Shown here: positions 40,602-48,621 of the stretch, piece after piece
How positions within the stretch are numbered: position 1 is the stretch's first letter
How the letters are laid out: each line of letters begins with the position of its first letter
The notes under the pieces: model-generated
What the model saw: the letters and a program-made list of their open reading frames with translations, nothing else
The model's database searches: none
Told to the model about the DNA's origin: nothing
Made by a program: the position numbers and the translations under genes
DNA from: Streptomyces sp. ASQP_92
GTDB lineage: Bacteria; Actinomycetota; Actinomycetes; Streptomycetales; Streptomycetaceae
NCBI RefSeq assembly: GCF_025399895.1
Contig: NZ_JAODUA010000009.1
Span: forward strand, 1 to 64,000
Direction: 5' to 3'
DNA: 64,000 bases

Positions 40602-41420
40602 ATGAATGGCGAGGCAGAGGGTCGATTTCACAGTTCCGCTGTTTCCTCGATCACTCCCGGCCCTCTGCGCGCCACCCTGCGTACGTCGGACGGTGTCCGG
40701 ATCCAGGCGGTTTACACCCCCTGGACGAGGGGCGCCTGCGACACCGCCATCGTGGTCGCGCACGGCTTCACCGGCTCGGCCGACCGGCCCGCCGTCCGAA
40801 GGGCCGCGGCCGTCTTCGCCCAGTACGCCGCCGTGATCACCTTCTCCTTCCGCGGGCACGGGAGGTCGGGCGGCCGCTCGACGGTCGGCGACCGCGAGGT
40901 GCTCGACCTCGCGGCGGCCGTCGAGTGGGCGAGATCACTCGGGTACGCCCGGGTGGTCACCGTCGGCTTCTCGATGGGCGGCTCCGTGGTGCTGCGGCAC
41001 GCGGCGACCCATCGGGGGAGCGCCGCGGGGCGCACGGAAGCAGTGGCGGCGGTCAGCGCGCCCGCGCGCTGGTACTACCGGGGGACGGCCCCCATGCGGC
41101 GGGTGCACTGGCTGATCACCCGGCGGTCCGGCCGGCTCGTGGGCCGCGTCGGCTTCGCCACCCGGATCCACTCCGAGGACTGGGACCCGGTGCCGCTCTC
41201 GCCCGTCGAGGCGGTTCCGCTGATCGCGCCGACCCCGTTGCTGATCGTGCACGGCGACCGCGACCCGTACTTCCCGGTGGACCACCCCCACATGCTGGCG
41301 GCGGCCGGACCTGCGCAGTTGTGGCTGGAAAAGGGCATGGGGCACGCCGAGAACGCGGCCGGTGACGAGCTCCTCGGGCGGATCGCCACCTGGCTGATCG
41401 CCGCGCGGCCCGCCGGGTAG
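40602..41420 (+). CDS. Alpha/beta hydrolase
   Basis: A 272-residue alpha/beta hydrolase. The nucleophile elbow is GFSMGGS (Ser near residue 126), the oxyanion segment is VAHGFTGSADRP, the acid is in IVHGDRDPYFP and the catalytic His in GMGHAENA. It resembles small serine esterases or monoacylglycerol-lipase-like enzymes. The ATG has AAGGAG upstream. It is followed after 33 bases by the MoaD/ThiS-like gene, so the two are probably co-transcribed. Substrate unknown. Confidence 0.88.
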   Translation: MNGEAEGRFHSSAVSSITPGPLRATLRTSDGVRIQAVYTPWTRGACDTAIVVAHGFTGSADRPAVRRAAAVFAQYAAVITFSFRGHGRSGGRSTVGDREVLDLAAAVEWARSLGYARVVTVGFSMGGSVVLRHAATHRGSAAGRTEAVAAVSAPARWYYRGTAPMRRVHWLITRRSGRLVGRVGFATRIHSEDWDPVPLSPVEAVPLIAPTPLLIVHGDRDPYFPVDHPHMLAAAGPAQLWLEKGMGHAENAAGDELLGRIATWLIAARPAG

Positions 41421-41453
41421 CCCATCATGGAGGGCGACGAAAGGAGCCTGACC

Positions 41454-41708
41454 ATGGCAGCGGGAACCATCCGCTTCTGGGCCGCGGCCAAGTCCGCCGC
41501 CGGTGTCGCCGACGAGCCGTACGCGGCGGAGACGCTGGCCGAAGCCCTCGACGCGGTGCGCGAACGGCACCCCGGAGAGCTCACGCGCGTCCTGCGCCGA
41601 TGCTCCTTCCTGGTCGACGGTGACCCCGTCGGCAAGCGGAAGCATGAGACCGTACGCCTTGCCGAGGGCGGCACGGTCGAGGTGCTCCCGCCGTTCGCAG
41701 GAGGGTGA
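41454..41708 (+). CDS. MoaD/ThiS-family ubiquitin-like sulfur carrier
   Basis: An 84-residue beta-grasp protein ending in Gly-Gly (PPFAGG), the tail that becomes a thiocarboxylate in MoaD and ThiS. The hydrophobic Phe-x-Pro-Pro segment before it is family-typical. Such proteins donate sulfur in molybdopterin, thiamine or cysteine synthesis; no partner enzyme is adjacent, so the pathway is open. The ATG at 41454 is preferred over one nine codons earlier because AAGGAG lies eight bases before it. The next gene starts ten bases after its stop. Confidence 0.85.
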   Translation: MAAGTIRFWAAAKSAAGVADEPYAAETLAEALDAVRERHPGELTRVLRRCSFLVDGDPVGKRKHETVRLAEGGTVEVLPPFAGG

Positions 41709-41718
41709 CCCCCACGTC

Positions 41719-43194
41719 ATGAGCGAGCAGTACCCGTATCAACAGCAGCCCCAGTACGACGAGTACGGCCGGCCCGTGCAGCCGCAGGCCCCCTACGGGG
41801 AGCCCGCGCAGCAGCCGCAGTCGCAGCCGTCGTTCCCGTACGAGCCGTACCAGGACCAGCAGGACCAGCAGGGTCAGCAGGGCCACCAGGACCTCTCGGG
41901 CCGGCAGGGCCGGCACGGTCAGCAGGGCTTCCATCAGGACCAGCAGGGCCTCCATCAGGACCAGCAGGGCTTCCATCAGGACCAGCCGGCTCAGCAGGAC
42001 CCCCACCAGCAGGACCCCCACCAGCAGTACACGCAGACCTGGGAAGGGCAGACCTGGGACACCCAGTACCAGCCCACTGTCGCGCCGACCCAGCAGGCCG
42101 CCGAGCCCGCGCCGCGCCGGGGCCGCCATGCCCAGCCCGCCGAGTCCTGGCAGGAGGGCGCGTCGGTGAACGCGGCCCGGCCGTGGGAGGAAGGCGCCGG
42201 GGCGAACACCGCCCAGCCCTGGCAGGGAGGCGAGCCACGGCAGGACGGCGGCTCGGCGGGTGGCGCGTATCTGCCGCCGCAGAACGGCGGGGGCACGACG
42301 TCCGTGCCGCTGCCGCCGGAGGTGCCGATGGCGTCCGGACCGGCCGCCGAGCCGGTGTACGAGCCCGCCGCGACCCCGGCCGCCGGGGCCGCCGGAGGGC
42401 CGGCCTACGGCTCGCCCACCACGGTCGGCAACGCGCGGGTCACCGACGCCCAGCGGGCCCGCGCGGAGGGCCGCTCGCCGATCATCGCGCCCGGGATGCA
42501 GCCGGCCGCGCTGACCGCCGCGCTCGGCCTGCTCCTCGCGGTGGCGGCCCCGATCGGCCCCTACGCCCTGGCGGTGCCGCTCGTCGCCCTCCAGGCCGTG
42601 ACGGCCGCCGGCTGGTTCCGCCTGAACGGGATGTGGCCGGCCCGCCAGGGCATCGCGCTCGCCTTCGCGGGCGGACTCGTCGCCGACGTCGCCCTCCTCG
42701 CGCTCGGCCGGGAACACGCTCCCGCCGCGATCCTGGGCACCCTCGGGGTCTGGGTGCTGCTCACCCTCGTCCTCCAGCTCCGCTCGCACGCGGAGCCCGA
42801 CGAGCGGATGTACGGGCTGATGGCGACGGTCGCCTCGGCGGCGCTCGCGATCCTGGCCGGCGGATATCTCGCGGCGCCGCCGCACGCGGTGTCGGTCGGC
42901 GCGGCCGCGGTGGCCGTCGCGGCCCTCGCCCGGGCGCTTCCGCTGCCCTCGATGGCCCCCGTGGCGGTCGCGCTGCTCGCGGCCGCGGGCGCGGGCGTCG
43001 CGGTGGGCGGTCCGACCGGCATCGGCGCTTCCGGAGCGCTGCTGGGTCTCGCGGCCGGCGCCTGCGCGCTGATCGGGCTGCGGGTCGCCTCGTACGACTA
43101 CCCCTCCCGGTTCGTCCACCTGACGGCGGGCGTGGCCCTGCCGCTCACGGCGGCCGTCCCTGTGCTGTATCTCATCGGGCGCGCCGTGGCGTAG
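41719..43194 (+). CDS. Gln-rich repeat protein with C-terminal membrane domain
   Basis: A 491-residue protein. The first 170 or so residues are disordered and Gln/His/Asp-rich, with tandem units of the HQDQQGF/HQDQQGL type near residues 73-95 and QDPHQ twice near 98-110. An Ala/Pro/Gly-rich linker follows. From about residue 265 to the end there are roughly nine or ten membrane helices with few charges. A long disordered cytoplasmic tail on a helix bundle suggests a scaffold, but no family is recognised. GGAGGGTGA lies 11 bases before the ATG. Probably co-transcribed with the two genes before it. Confidence 0.8.
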   Translation: MSEQYPYQQQPQYDEYGRPVQPQAPYGEPAQQPQSQPSFPYEPYQDQQDQQGQQGHQDLSGRQGRHGQQGFHQDQQGLHQDQQGFHQDQPAQQDPHQQDPHQQYTQTWEGQTWDTQYQPTVAPTQQAAEPAPRRGRHAQPAESWQEGASVNAARPWEEGAGANTAQPWQGGEPRQDGGSAGGAYLPPQNGGGTTSVPLPPEVPMASGPAAEPVYEPAATPAAGAAGGPAYGSPTTVGNARVTDAQRARAEGRSPIIAPGMQPAALTAALGLLLAVAAPIGPYALAVPLVALQAVTAAGWFRLNGMWPARQGIALAFAGGLVADVALLALGREHAPAAILGTLGVWVLLTLVLQLRSHAEPDERMYGLMATVASAALAILAGGYLAAPPHAVSVGAAAVAVAALARALPLPSMAPVAVALLAAAGAGVAVGGPTGIGASGALLGLAAGACALIGLRVASYDYPSRFVHLTAGVALPLTAAVPVLYLIGRAVA

Positions 43195-43264
43195 GGAACC
43201 GGGGTTAGGCTCGCGATCGTCATTCGGGTGGATCACGAACACGGAGAATCGATCAGCTCTGGTC

Positions 43265-43341
43265 GATCGACCGGATTCCGATCGACCGGATTCCGGTCGA
43301 TTCGATGTCCGATCGACCGGGTTTCTGGTCGATCGGGTTCT
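43265..43341 (+). repeat. Five 15-16 bp repeats of the GATCGACCGGATTCC type
   Basis: Units start at 43265, 43280, 43295, 43311 and 43327. The first two are identical (GATCGACCGGATTCC); the rest vary. Each contains part of the palindromes CGATCG or TCGATCGA. The array lies 54 bases before the DUF2993 gene start and is less GC-rich than its surroundings. Confidence 0.8.
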
Positions 43342-43394
43342 GATCAAAGGGTCGAGGGCCGACTGGCGGCCGACTGGTGGGGGACACGTAGGCA

Positions 43395-44144
43395 ATGCGA
43401 GCACTGCGAATACTTCTGATCATCGCGATCGTCCTCGGCGGCATCTTCGTCGCCGTGGACCGCGTCGCGGTGAACATCGCCGAGTCGAAGACCGCCGACA
43501 AGATCAAGAGCAGTCAGCGGCTCGCCTCGACCCCCGACGTCGACATCAAGGGCTTCCCCTTCCTGACCCAGGTGGTCGGCAAGGAACTGGACGAGGTCGA
43601 CGTCTCGCTGTCCGGGGTCACCGCGACGGCCGGGGGCCACTCGGTCAACGTCACCGAGGTGACGGCCGAGCTGCACGCGGTGAAGATCGACGGCTCCTTC
43701 TCGTCGGCGGTGGCCGGGCGGGCGCAGGGCGCCGCGCAGATCTCGTACGCGGACCTGTCCAAGGCGGCGCCCAAGGGGGCGACGGTGGGCTACGCGGGCC
43801 CGGAGCGGGCGGCCAAGGGCCAGGTCAAGGTGAGCGGCCCCCTCGCGGATCTCCTGGAGGGCCAGGGCGTGACGCTGCCGGCGGCCATCAAGGCGCTGAT
43901 CCAGGGGCGGACGGTCTCGGCGTACAGCACGGTGAGTCTGAACGGGTCCGGGGCGGTGCAGCTGAGGGCGGAGTCGCTGCCGGCGTTGCCCGTGCCGGGG
44001 TTCGACCAGCGGTTGCGCAAGGCGGTCGACTACGACCTGAAGATCGATGGCATGCCGTCGAGCATCAAGCTCAACAAGGTGACGGCGTCGGAGACGGGGT
44101 TGCGGTTCTCGGGGGAGGGCACGGAGGTCCGGCTGGCGGGCTGA
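43395..44144 (+). CDS. DUF2993 lipid-binding-like protein
   Basis: A 249-residue protein with an N-terminal membrane anchor or signal (residues 1-22) followed by a DUF2993 domain. Long alternating strands (VDIKGFPFLTQVVGKELDEV, near 48-68, is the most conserved family segment) fit the elongated TULIP-like lipid-binding fold proposed for this family. It acts on the outer face of the membrane. No enzyme motif is present. It is preceded by the short repeat array at 43265-43341 and followed by a repeat-filled gap. Confidence 0.85.
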   Translation: MRALRILLIIAIVLGGIFVAVDRVAVNIAESKTADKIKSSQRLASTPDVDIKGFPFLTQVVGKELDEVDVSLSGVTATAGGHSVNVTEVTAELHAVKIDGSFSSAVAGRAQGAAQISYADLSKAAPKGATVGYAGPERAAKGQVKVSGPLADLLEGQGVTLPAAIKALIQGRTVSAYSTVSLNGSGAVQLRAESLPALPVPGFDQRLRKAVDYDLKIDGMPSSIKLNKVTASETGLRFSGEGTEVRLAG

Positions 44145-44216
44145 TTCTCCCCCACCCCGCCCCTTCCCGAGACCCTCCGGGGGCGTCCTCCACCTGCGGA
44201 CCGTGCGTGGCTGGTC

Positions 44217-44391
44217 GCGCAGTTCCCCGCGCCCCCAAACCCGCCTCCGTCCGCGGACCGTGGTCGCTTTTCGCGCAGTTCCCCGCGCCCCTTAACTGCT
44301 CGGTGCGGGCCGGTACGGGACACCTCAGCCCGTCCGGCGATTGAGGACGAGCGCCGTTCAGGCGCGAACGGGGTCTGGGGCGGAGCCCCAG
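44217..44391 (+). repeat. Second locus of the 56-bp repeat family with the shared module
   Basis: The core GCGCAGTTCCCCGCGCCCC occurs at 44217 and 44273, again 56 bases apart, followed by the 42-base module (44326-44367) and one hairpin element (44370-44391, CTGGGGC/GCCCCAG stem). Order and orientation are the same as at 34316-34751. The remainder of the 444-base gap between the DUF2993 gene and the leader peptide holds a CCCGTACCCGGGGGCC hairpin-like stretch and no gene. Confidence 0.9.
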
Positions 44392-44551
44392 GGGGGCGGG
44401 CCCCCGTACCCGGGGGCCCGGATCGTGAGACGGCTTGGTCCGTAGGGCAGAAGACCCGCCCCACACCCGGCCCGGGGCCACCTCCCGAGGGGGTCGAGGG
44501 ACGGCCGCGTATCAGTATGCGGATGATCGAGTCTCAGCATGCGACACACCG

Positions 44552-44581
44552 GTGACACGCCCCGGTATGCGTCCCTACGAT
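44552..44581 (+). promoter_or_regulatory. Promoter of the Cys leader peptide
   Basis: A -35 GTGACA (44552-44557) and a -10 TACGAT (44576-44581) are 18 bases apart. The -10 ends seven bases before the leader ATG at 44589, with no ribosome binding site, so transcription should begin at the start codon and the leader would be read from a leaderless mRNA. Confidence 0.7.
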
Positions 44582-44588
44582 CGGACGC

Positions 44589-44669
44589 ATGAAGCGACAG
44601 GCGGACCTCACGAAGCGGCGGGCAGTAGACCTGTGCCGCGTCGCCGCCATGCTCTGTCGCCCCTTCTGA
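44589..44669 (+). CDS. Cys-containing leader peptide upstream of thiosulfate sulfurtransferase
   Basis: A 26-residue ORF (begins MKRQADLTKRR, Cys16 and Cys23, ends CRPF). Short peptides with this RRxVDLCRVxAxLCR-type core precede sulfur assimilation genes in streptomycetes and are annotated as putative leader peptides. Ribosome speed at the Cys codons is thought to report cysteine supply, as shown for Cys-rich leaderless leaders in mycobacteria. It is too short to be a usual protein and is 190 bases from the enzyme gene it probably controls. Confidence 0.8.
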   Translation: MKRQADLTKRRAVDLCRVAAMLCRPF

Positions 44670-44859
44670 GCGGGACGCTCAACTCCCGCATTCCCCGGGC
44701 CCGTTGGCCGCGAACGACCGTACCCGGGTCGACCGGACCACAGGGCCACCCCGTGCCGCCGCAGGCGAACCGCACCCGCACCGCACTCGCACCGCACCCG
44801 CGCCGCCGCGTCCCCGCACACCCGCACCGCCCCCGCAGACTGCCCCGGAGGAGAACAAC
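44670..44859 (+). promoter_or_regulatory. C-rich, G-poor leader, possible Rho-dependent attenuator
   Basis: Between the leader stop and the sulfurtransferase start the RNA is strikingly C-rich with few G, especially at about 44760-44845 where CCGCAC-type hexamers recur. Such a C-over-G stretch is the pattern of a Rho loading site. Stalling or release of the ribosome on the leader could expose it. No intrinsic terminator hairpin is evident. This is inference from composition and layout. Confidence 0.4.
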
Positions 44860-45705
44860 ATGAGCCGCAGTGACGTCCTGGTAGACGCCGACTGGGTCGA
44901 GGCCCACATCGACGACCCGACGGTCGCCATCGTCGAGGTCGACGAGGACACCTCGGCCTACGAGAAGAACCACATCAAGAACGCGATCCGGATCGACTGG
45001 ACGAAGGACCTCCAGGACCCGGTCCGCCGCGACTTCATCGACCAGGAGGGCTTCGAGAAGCTCCTCTCCGCCAAGGGCATCGCGAACGACACCACCGTCG
45101 TCCTGTACGGCGGCAACAACAACTGGTTCGCCTCGTACGCCTTCTGGTACTTCAAGCTCTACGGCCACCAGGACGTGAAGCTCCTCGACGGCGGCCGCAA
45201 GAAGTGGGAGCTCGACTCCCGCGACCTCGTGGACGGCGACCAGATCCCCAGCCGCCCGGCCACCCAGTACAAGGCCCAGCCGCAGGACACCTCGATCCGC
45301 GCCTTCCGCGACGACGTCGTGAACGCGATCGGCAACCAGAACCTCGTCGACGTGCGCTCGCCCGACGAGTTCTCCGGCAAGCTGCTCGCCCCGGCCCACC
45401 TCCCGCAGGAGCAGTCGCAGCGTCCGGGCCACGTCCCGTCCGCCCGCAACATCCCGTGGTCGAAGAACGCCAACGACGACGGCACCTTCAAGTCGGACGA
45501 GGAGCTCAAGGCCCTGTACGAGGCCGAGCAGGTCGACCTCGCCAAGGACACCATCGCGTACTGCCGCATCGGTGAGCGTTCGGCCCTGACCTGGTTCGTG
45601 CTGCACGAGCTGCTCGGCCAGGAGAACGTGAAGAACTACGACGGTTCGTGGACCGAGTACGGCTCCCTCGTCGGCGTGCCGATCGAGCTCGGCGCCAACA
45701 AGTAA
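44860..45705 (+). CDS. sseA: Thiosulfate sulfurtransferase (tandem rhodanese)
   Basis: A 281-residue two-domain rhodanese that moves sulfane sulfur from thiosulfate to an acceptor. The catalytic loop in the C-terminal domain is CRIGERS (near residue 233), the form found in actinobacterial thiosulfate:cyanide sulfurtransferases; the N-terminal domain lacks a Cys at the equivalent place. The substrate-binding segments SPDEFSG and GHVPSARNIPW are standard. GGAGGAG precedes the ATG. Co-transcribed with the DUF1416 gene 53 bases downstream. Confidence 0.93.
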   Translation: MSRSDVLVDADWVEAHIDDPTVAIVEVDEDTSAYEKNHIKNAIRIDWTKDLQDPVRRDFIDQEGFEKLLSAKGIANDTTVVLYGGNNNWFASYAFWYFKLYGHQDVKLLDGGRKKWELDSRDLVDGDQIPSRPATQYKAQPQDTSIRAFRDDVVNAIGNQNLVDVRSPDEFSGKLLAPAHLPQEQSQRPGHVPSARNIPWSKNANDDGTFKSDEELKALYEAEQVDLAKDTIAYCRIGERSALTWFVLHELLGQENVKNYDGSWTEYGSLVGVPIELGANK

Positions 45706-45758
45706 CCCGCACAGCCCGCGTAGCCCACCCGCCAGACCGTAGACCGTAAGGAAGAACC

Positions 45759-46046
45759 ATGTGTGGAGCGAAGGCCGGCGGCCCCGACGCCTCGACGATC
45801 AAGCCCGGTGAGACCACGATCCAGGGCCAGGTGACGAAGGACGGCGAGCCCGTGGTCGGCTACGTCCGCCTGCTCGACTCGACCGGCGAGTTCACCGCCG
45901 AGGTCCCGACCTCGGCCACCGGACAGTTCCGCTTCTACGCGGCCGAGGGCACGTGGACCGTGCGCGCCCTGGTGCCGGGCGGCAGCGCGGACCGTACGGT
46001 CGTCGCCCAGACCGGAGGCCTCGCCGAGGTCGCCATCGCCGTCTGA
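45759..46046 (+). CDS. DUF1416 protein linked to sulfurtransferase
   Basis: A 95-residue protein starting MCGAKAGGPD, with a conserved N-terminal Cys and then a small beta sandwich of the carboxypeptidase-regulatory/CnaB-like type (TIQGQVTKDGEPVVGYVRLLD, then GQFRFYAAEGTWTVRAL). In actinobacteria it regularly follows the thiosulfate sulfurtransferase gene, so a shared role in sulfur transfer is likely; the N-terminal Cys may carry sulfur. AAGGAAG precedes the ATG. Confidence 0.88.
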   Translation: MCGAKAGGPDASTIKPGETTIQGQVTKDGEPVVGYVRLLDSTGEFTAEVPTSATGQFRFYAAEGTWTVRALVPGGSADRTVVAQTGGLAEVAIAV

Positions 46047-46152
46047 CCGACGGCGCGATCGCAGGACCGGCCGGAGGGCCGCACCCCGGGGGTTGGACGC
46101 CTTGGAATGGGGTGCGGTCCTTCGTGCCGTATCGGGCCCGGCGTTCCGGTCG

Positions 46153-46158
46153 TACGCT
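46153..46158 (+). promoter_or_regulatory. -10 box of a leaderless DUF3099 transcript
   Basis: TACGCT ends six bases before the ATG at 46165, and no ribosome binding site is present. Confidence 0.5.
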
Positions 46159-46164
46159 GGACAC

Positions 46165-46425
46165 ATGTTGGCCCGGCGCCGGCGCGGCTATTTCTGGATG
46201 ATGGGCGGCTGCATCCTGCTCTTCGTGTCCGCCTGGGGCTTCGTGCGCCTCTGGTCGATCCCGGTGGCCGTCGGGATGTGCGTCGTCGCCATGGTGATCC
46301 CGCCCGTCGCGGCGATGGTCGCCAACCGGCGCGGCCCCGACGACCGCTGGTGGGACGACCCCTCGGGCGACCCCAAGTCGGACGAGTGGTGGGACGAGCT
46401 GGACGGCAAGAAGCGCCGCCCGTAG
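46165..46425 (+). CDS. DUF3099 membrane protein
   Basis: An 86-residue protein with two membrane helices (about residues 10-30 and 34-56) and an acidic Trp-rich tail (DDRWWDDPSGD, then DEWWDEL) ending in basic residues. This is the usual form of DUF3099. An earlier in-frame TTG would add 24 residues, but the ATG at 46165 with TACGCT six bases upstream fits a leaderless start. It converges on the DsrE-family gene. Function unknown. Confidence 0.82.
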   Translation: MLARRRRGYFWMMGGCILLFVSAWGFVRLWSIPVAVGMCVVAMVIPPVAAMVANRRGPDDRWWDDPSGDPKSDEWWDELDGKKRRP

Positions 46426-46446
46426 CCGTACGCGGCGGATCGGGGC

Positions 46447-46812
46447 TCAGTACACGAGCGCCTGGACGTCGTCCGCCATGATCTCCTGGACGAAGACCTG
46501 CGCCCCGGCGATCCGTACGCCCTCCAGGACGTCCTGCTCCGTGATCTCCCGGCGGGTCGCGCACTGCGTGCACAGCGTGATGCCTCCGCCCGCCTGAATC
46601 GACGCGATCAGGTCCGGCAGCGGCGCGGCGTGGGGAAGCGAGAACTCGGCGGCCCGGCCGGGCAGGGCGAACCAGGACGCCTCGCCGGTCAGCCAGAGGG
46701 AGACCTCCACCCCGCTGGCCACGGCCACCGCCGCGACGGTGAAGGCCTGCGAACACCGCTCGGGCGCGTCGGCGCCGGCGGTCACCTTGATCACGAGCTT
46801 CTGCTTGGGCAT
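46447..46812 (-). CDS. DsrE-family sulfur-relay-like protein
   Basis: A 121-residue protein of the DsrE/TusD fold. It starts KQKLVIKVTAGAD, has the helix SQAFTVAAVAVASG and strand VEVSLWLTGEA, and a Cys pair in LCTQCATRREI near residue 85 where family members carry the persulfide-bearing Cys. It fits the sulfur theme of the neighbouring genes. TACAGT lies seven bases before the ATG, so translation is probably leaderless. It converges on the DUF3099 gene with 21 bases between them. Confidence 0.83.
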   Translation of the reverse strand: MPKQKLVIKVTAGADAPERCSQAFTVAAVAVASGVEVSLWLTGEASWFALPGRAAEFSLPHAAPLPDLIASIQAGGGITLCTQCATRREITEQDVLEGVRIAGAQVFVQEIMADDVQALVY

Positions 46813-46819
46813 ATGCCGA

Positions 46820-46825
46820 ACTGTA
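46820..46825 (-). promoter_or_regulatory. -10 box of a leaderless DsrE-family transcript
   Basis: TACAGT on the minus strand, seven bases before the ATG at 46812. Confidence 0.5.
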
Positions 46826-46969
46826 ATCCGCCGTGCCGCAACCTCCCCCCGCCCCTGTGAGTCTGTTGTGTGCCGCAGGTGGAAGGCAGGCTCCTGCCGC
46901 CCCGCGCCCAGATTCGCCAAGCCCCGTGTTCACCACGTTTTGTGTGCACCAAGTCCTGTGGGGGGACCC

Positions 46970-47797
46970 ATGAGTTCGTCGCAAGAGCCGCCCGGCATGC
47001 CCGGGCCCGACCCCGAAGCGCGGCCCGCGCCGGATCCGTCCGGCGCCGAGGTCCCGGACGGGATCCCCGCGCGTCCGCGCCGCCGCCGGGGCCGCACCAC
47101 CCTGATCGTCGCGGGCGCCGCCGTGCTGGGGGTGCTGGCGGGCACCGTCACCGGATACGCCGTGCAGTACCAGCGGCAGCCCACGCCTTCGGCACCGCTC
47201 GCCCAGCGGGATCTGCCCGAGTCGAAGACCGCGCCGGCGGACAACAGGACGACGGCCCGCTCCATCTCGGCCAACCGCTGGAGCGAGAAGACGGACGGCG
47301 ATCTGCGCCGCCTCCTCGTGTCGGCGCCGGACGGCGCGAAGATCGAGGAACGCCCCGACTGGCAGGACCTGCTCCTCACCGCGGCCGATTACGAGCACCC
47401 CGACGCGGCGTTCTCGCACCTCCTGAGCACCGGCTTCCGGCGCAGCGCGACGACGTCCTGGTCCCAGGACGGCCGTGTGTACGTCACCGTCATCCTGACC
47501 CAGTTCCGTGACGACACCGCCGTCAACTCCAAGGAGTTCGCCCGGAAACAGCAGGACTTCATGGCGGAGGACGATCACGCCGGCAACTACGGCAAGCCGA
47601 TCCCGGGCAGCGTCGACGGACGCACCTACGTGTACGACAAGCCGCAGACCAAGCCCGGCTACGAGCCGCTGTACGAGGGCCGGGCCTTCGCCTGGCGCGA
47701 CGGCACCTTCATGGAGGTGCTGTACGAGAACAACTCGGGCCCCATCTCGGAATCCGCCCTGCAGGCGCTGGCCAAGCAGCAGTTGGAGCGACTGTGA
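46970..47797 (+). CDS. Single-pass anchored protein of unknown function, operon gene 1
   Basis: A 275-residue protein with a Pro-rich cytoplasmic start (about 45 residues), basic residues and one membrane helix (about 46-65), then an extracellular domain of about 200 residues. That domain has alternating strands ending in a helix (SESALQALAKQQLERL). No Cys pair, enzyme motif or known family is seen. GGGGGA precedes the ATG. The stop overlaps the next start (GTGA). The three genes of this operon share the plan of disordered tail, helix and extracellular domain, and may form one complex. Confidence 0.75.
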   Translation: MSSSQEPPGMPGPDPEARPAPDPSGAEVPDGIPARPRRRRGRTTLIVAGAAVLGVLAGTVTGYAVQYQRQPTPSAPLAQRDLPESKTAPADNRTTARSISANRWSEKTDGDLRRLLVSAPDGAKIEERPDWQDLLLTAADYEHPDAAFSHLLSTGFRRSATTSWSQDGRVYVTVILTQFRDDTAVNSKEFARKQQDFMAEDDHAGNYGKPIPGSVDGRTYVYDKPQTKPGYEPLYEGRAFAWRDGTFMEVLYENNSGPISESALQALAKQQLERL

Positions 47798-48621
47798 ACG
47801 ACCACGACGAGCCCACGACCGAGCAGCGCACGGCCGAGCGGCCGACGACCGTGGAACCCGCGCTCGGGGAAGCCGCGACCGAGTCCCCCGAGCCCACTCC
47901 CCGTCGGCGCCGCCGCCTCGTTCCGTTCGTGGCGGGTGCCGTCGCGCTGCTGGTCGTGGCCGGGGGTGCCGTCTGGGCGTTGGGCAAGCTGGGAGACGCG
48001 GACCGCACTGCCCCGACCGTGCTCCAGGCGACGCCGAGCGGAGCGGCGACGCCCACGCCCCGGGCCGCGGCCCCCGTCCGCGCCGGGCTCGGCGGCAAGC
48101 TGCTTCCCCTGCCTTGGGACTACGAACTCGGCCCGGACATAGGCGAGTTCGGCAACGACGCCGTGTTCGGCGCCCAGCAGGCCGTCGCCATGCTGAAGGA
48201 CGGCGGGCGCCATCTCCCGGCCGATGAGCGGGAGAAGAACGACAAGGCCATCGACGGCCTGAAGGTCCAGGGCGTCGCCCTGCGCAGCTACACCAAGGAC
48301 GGCGTCGTCACCGAGATGCGGCTGTCCCAGATGGAGAACACGAAGGCGATCAAGGAATTGAACGCCTTCCAGGGCGAGTTCGCGCACGCCCTCAAGGCGC
48401 TGCGCGCGGGTCCGAAGATCGCGGGCCACGCCAACGCCGTGTGTTTCCTGCTGCCCAAGGACGACACGGTGAAGCTCGACGCGATGTTCTGCAACGCCTT
48501 CGAGGGTGACGTCATGGTCGGTACGTACACCTACGGGCCGGCCCCGCTGGACACCGACGCCGCGGCCAAGCTGCTCGGCCGGCAGCTCGACCTCATCAAG
48601 TCCCCCGGGGAGTCCGTGTGA
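47794..48621 (+). CDS. Single-pass anchored protein of unknown function, operon gene 2
   Basis: A 275-residue protein with an acidic/Pro start, an Arg cluster, a membrane helix (about residues 40-63), a Pro/Ala linker and an extracellular domain. Two Cys (AVCFLLP and MFCNAFE) lie close enough in sequence to form a disulfide. The segment GQRDxD-like ADEREKNDKAIDGLKVQGVALRS may pack as helices. No family recognised. GTG start overlapping the previous stop; its own stop overlaps the next GTG. Confidence 0.75.
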   Translation: MNDHDEPTTEQRTAERPTTVEPALGEAATESPEPTPRRRRRLVPFVAGAVALLVVAGGAVWALGKLGDADRTAPTVLQATPSGAATPTPRAAAPVRAGLGGKLLPLPWDYELGPDIGEFGNDAVFGAQQAVAMLKDGGRHLPADEREKNDKAIDGLKVQGVALRSYTKDGVVTEMRLSQMENTKAIKELNAFQGEFAHALKALRAGPKIAGHANAVCFLLPKDDTVKLDAMFCNAFEGDVMVGTYTYGPAPLDTDAAAKLLGRQLDLIKSPGESV

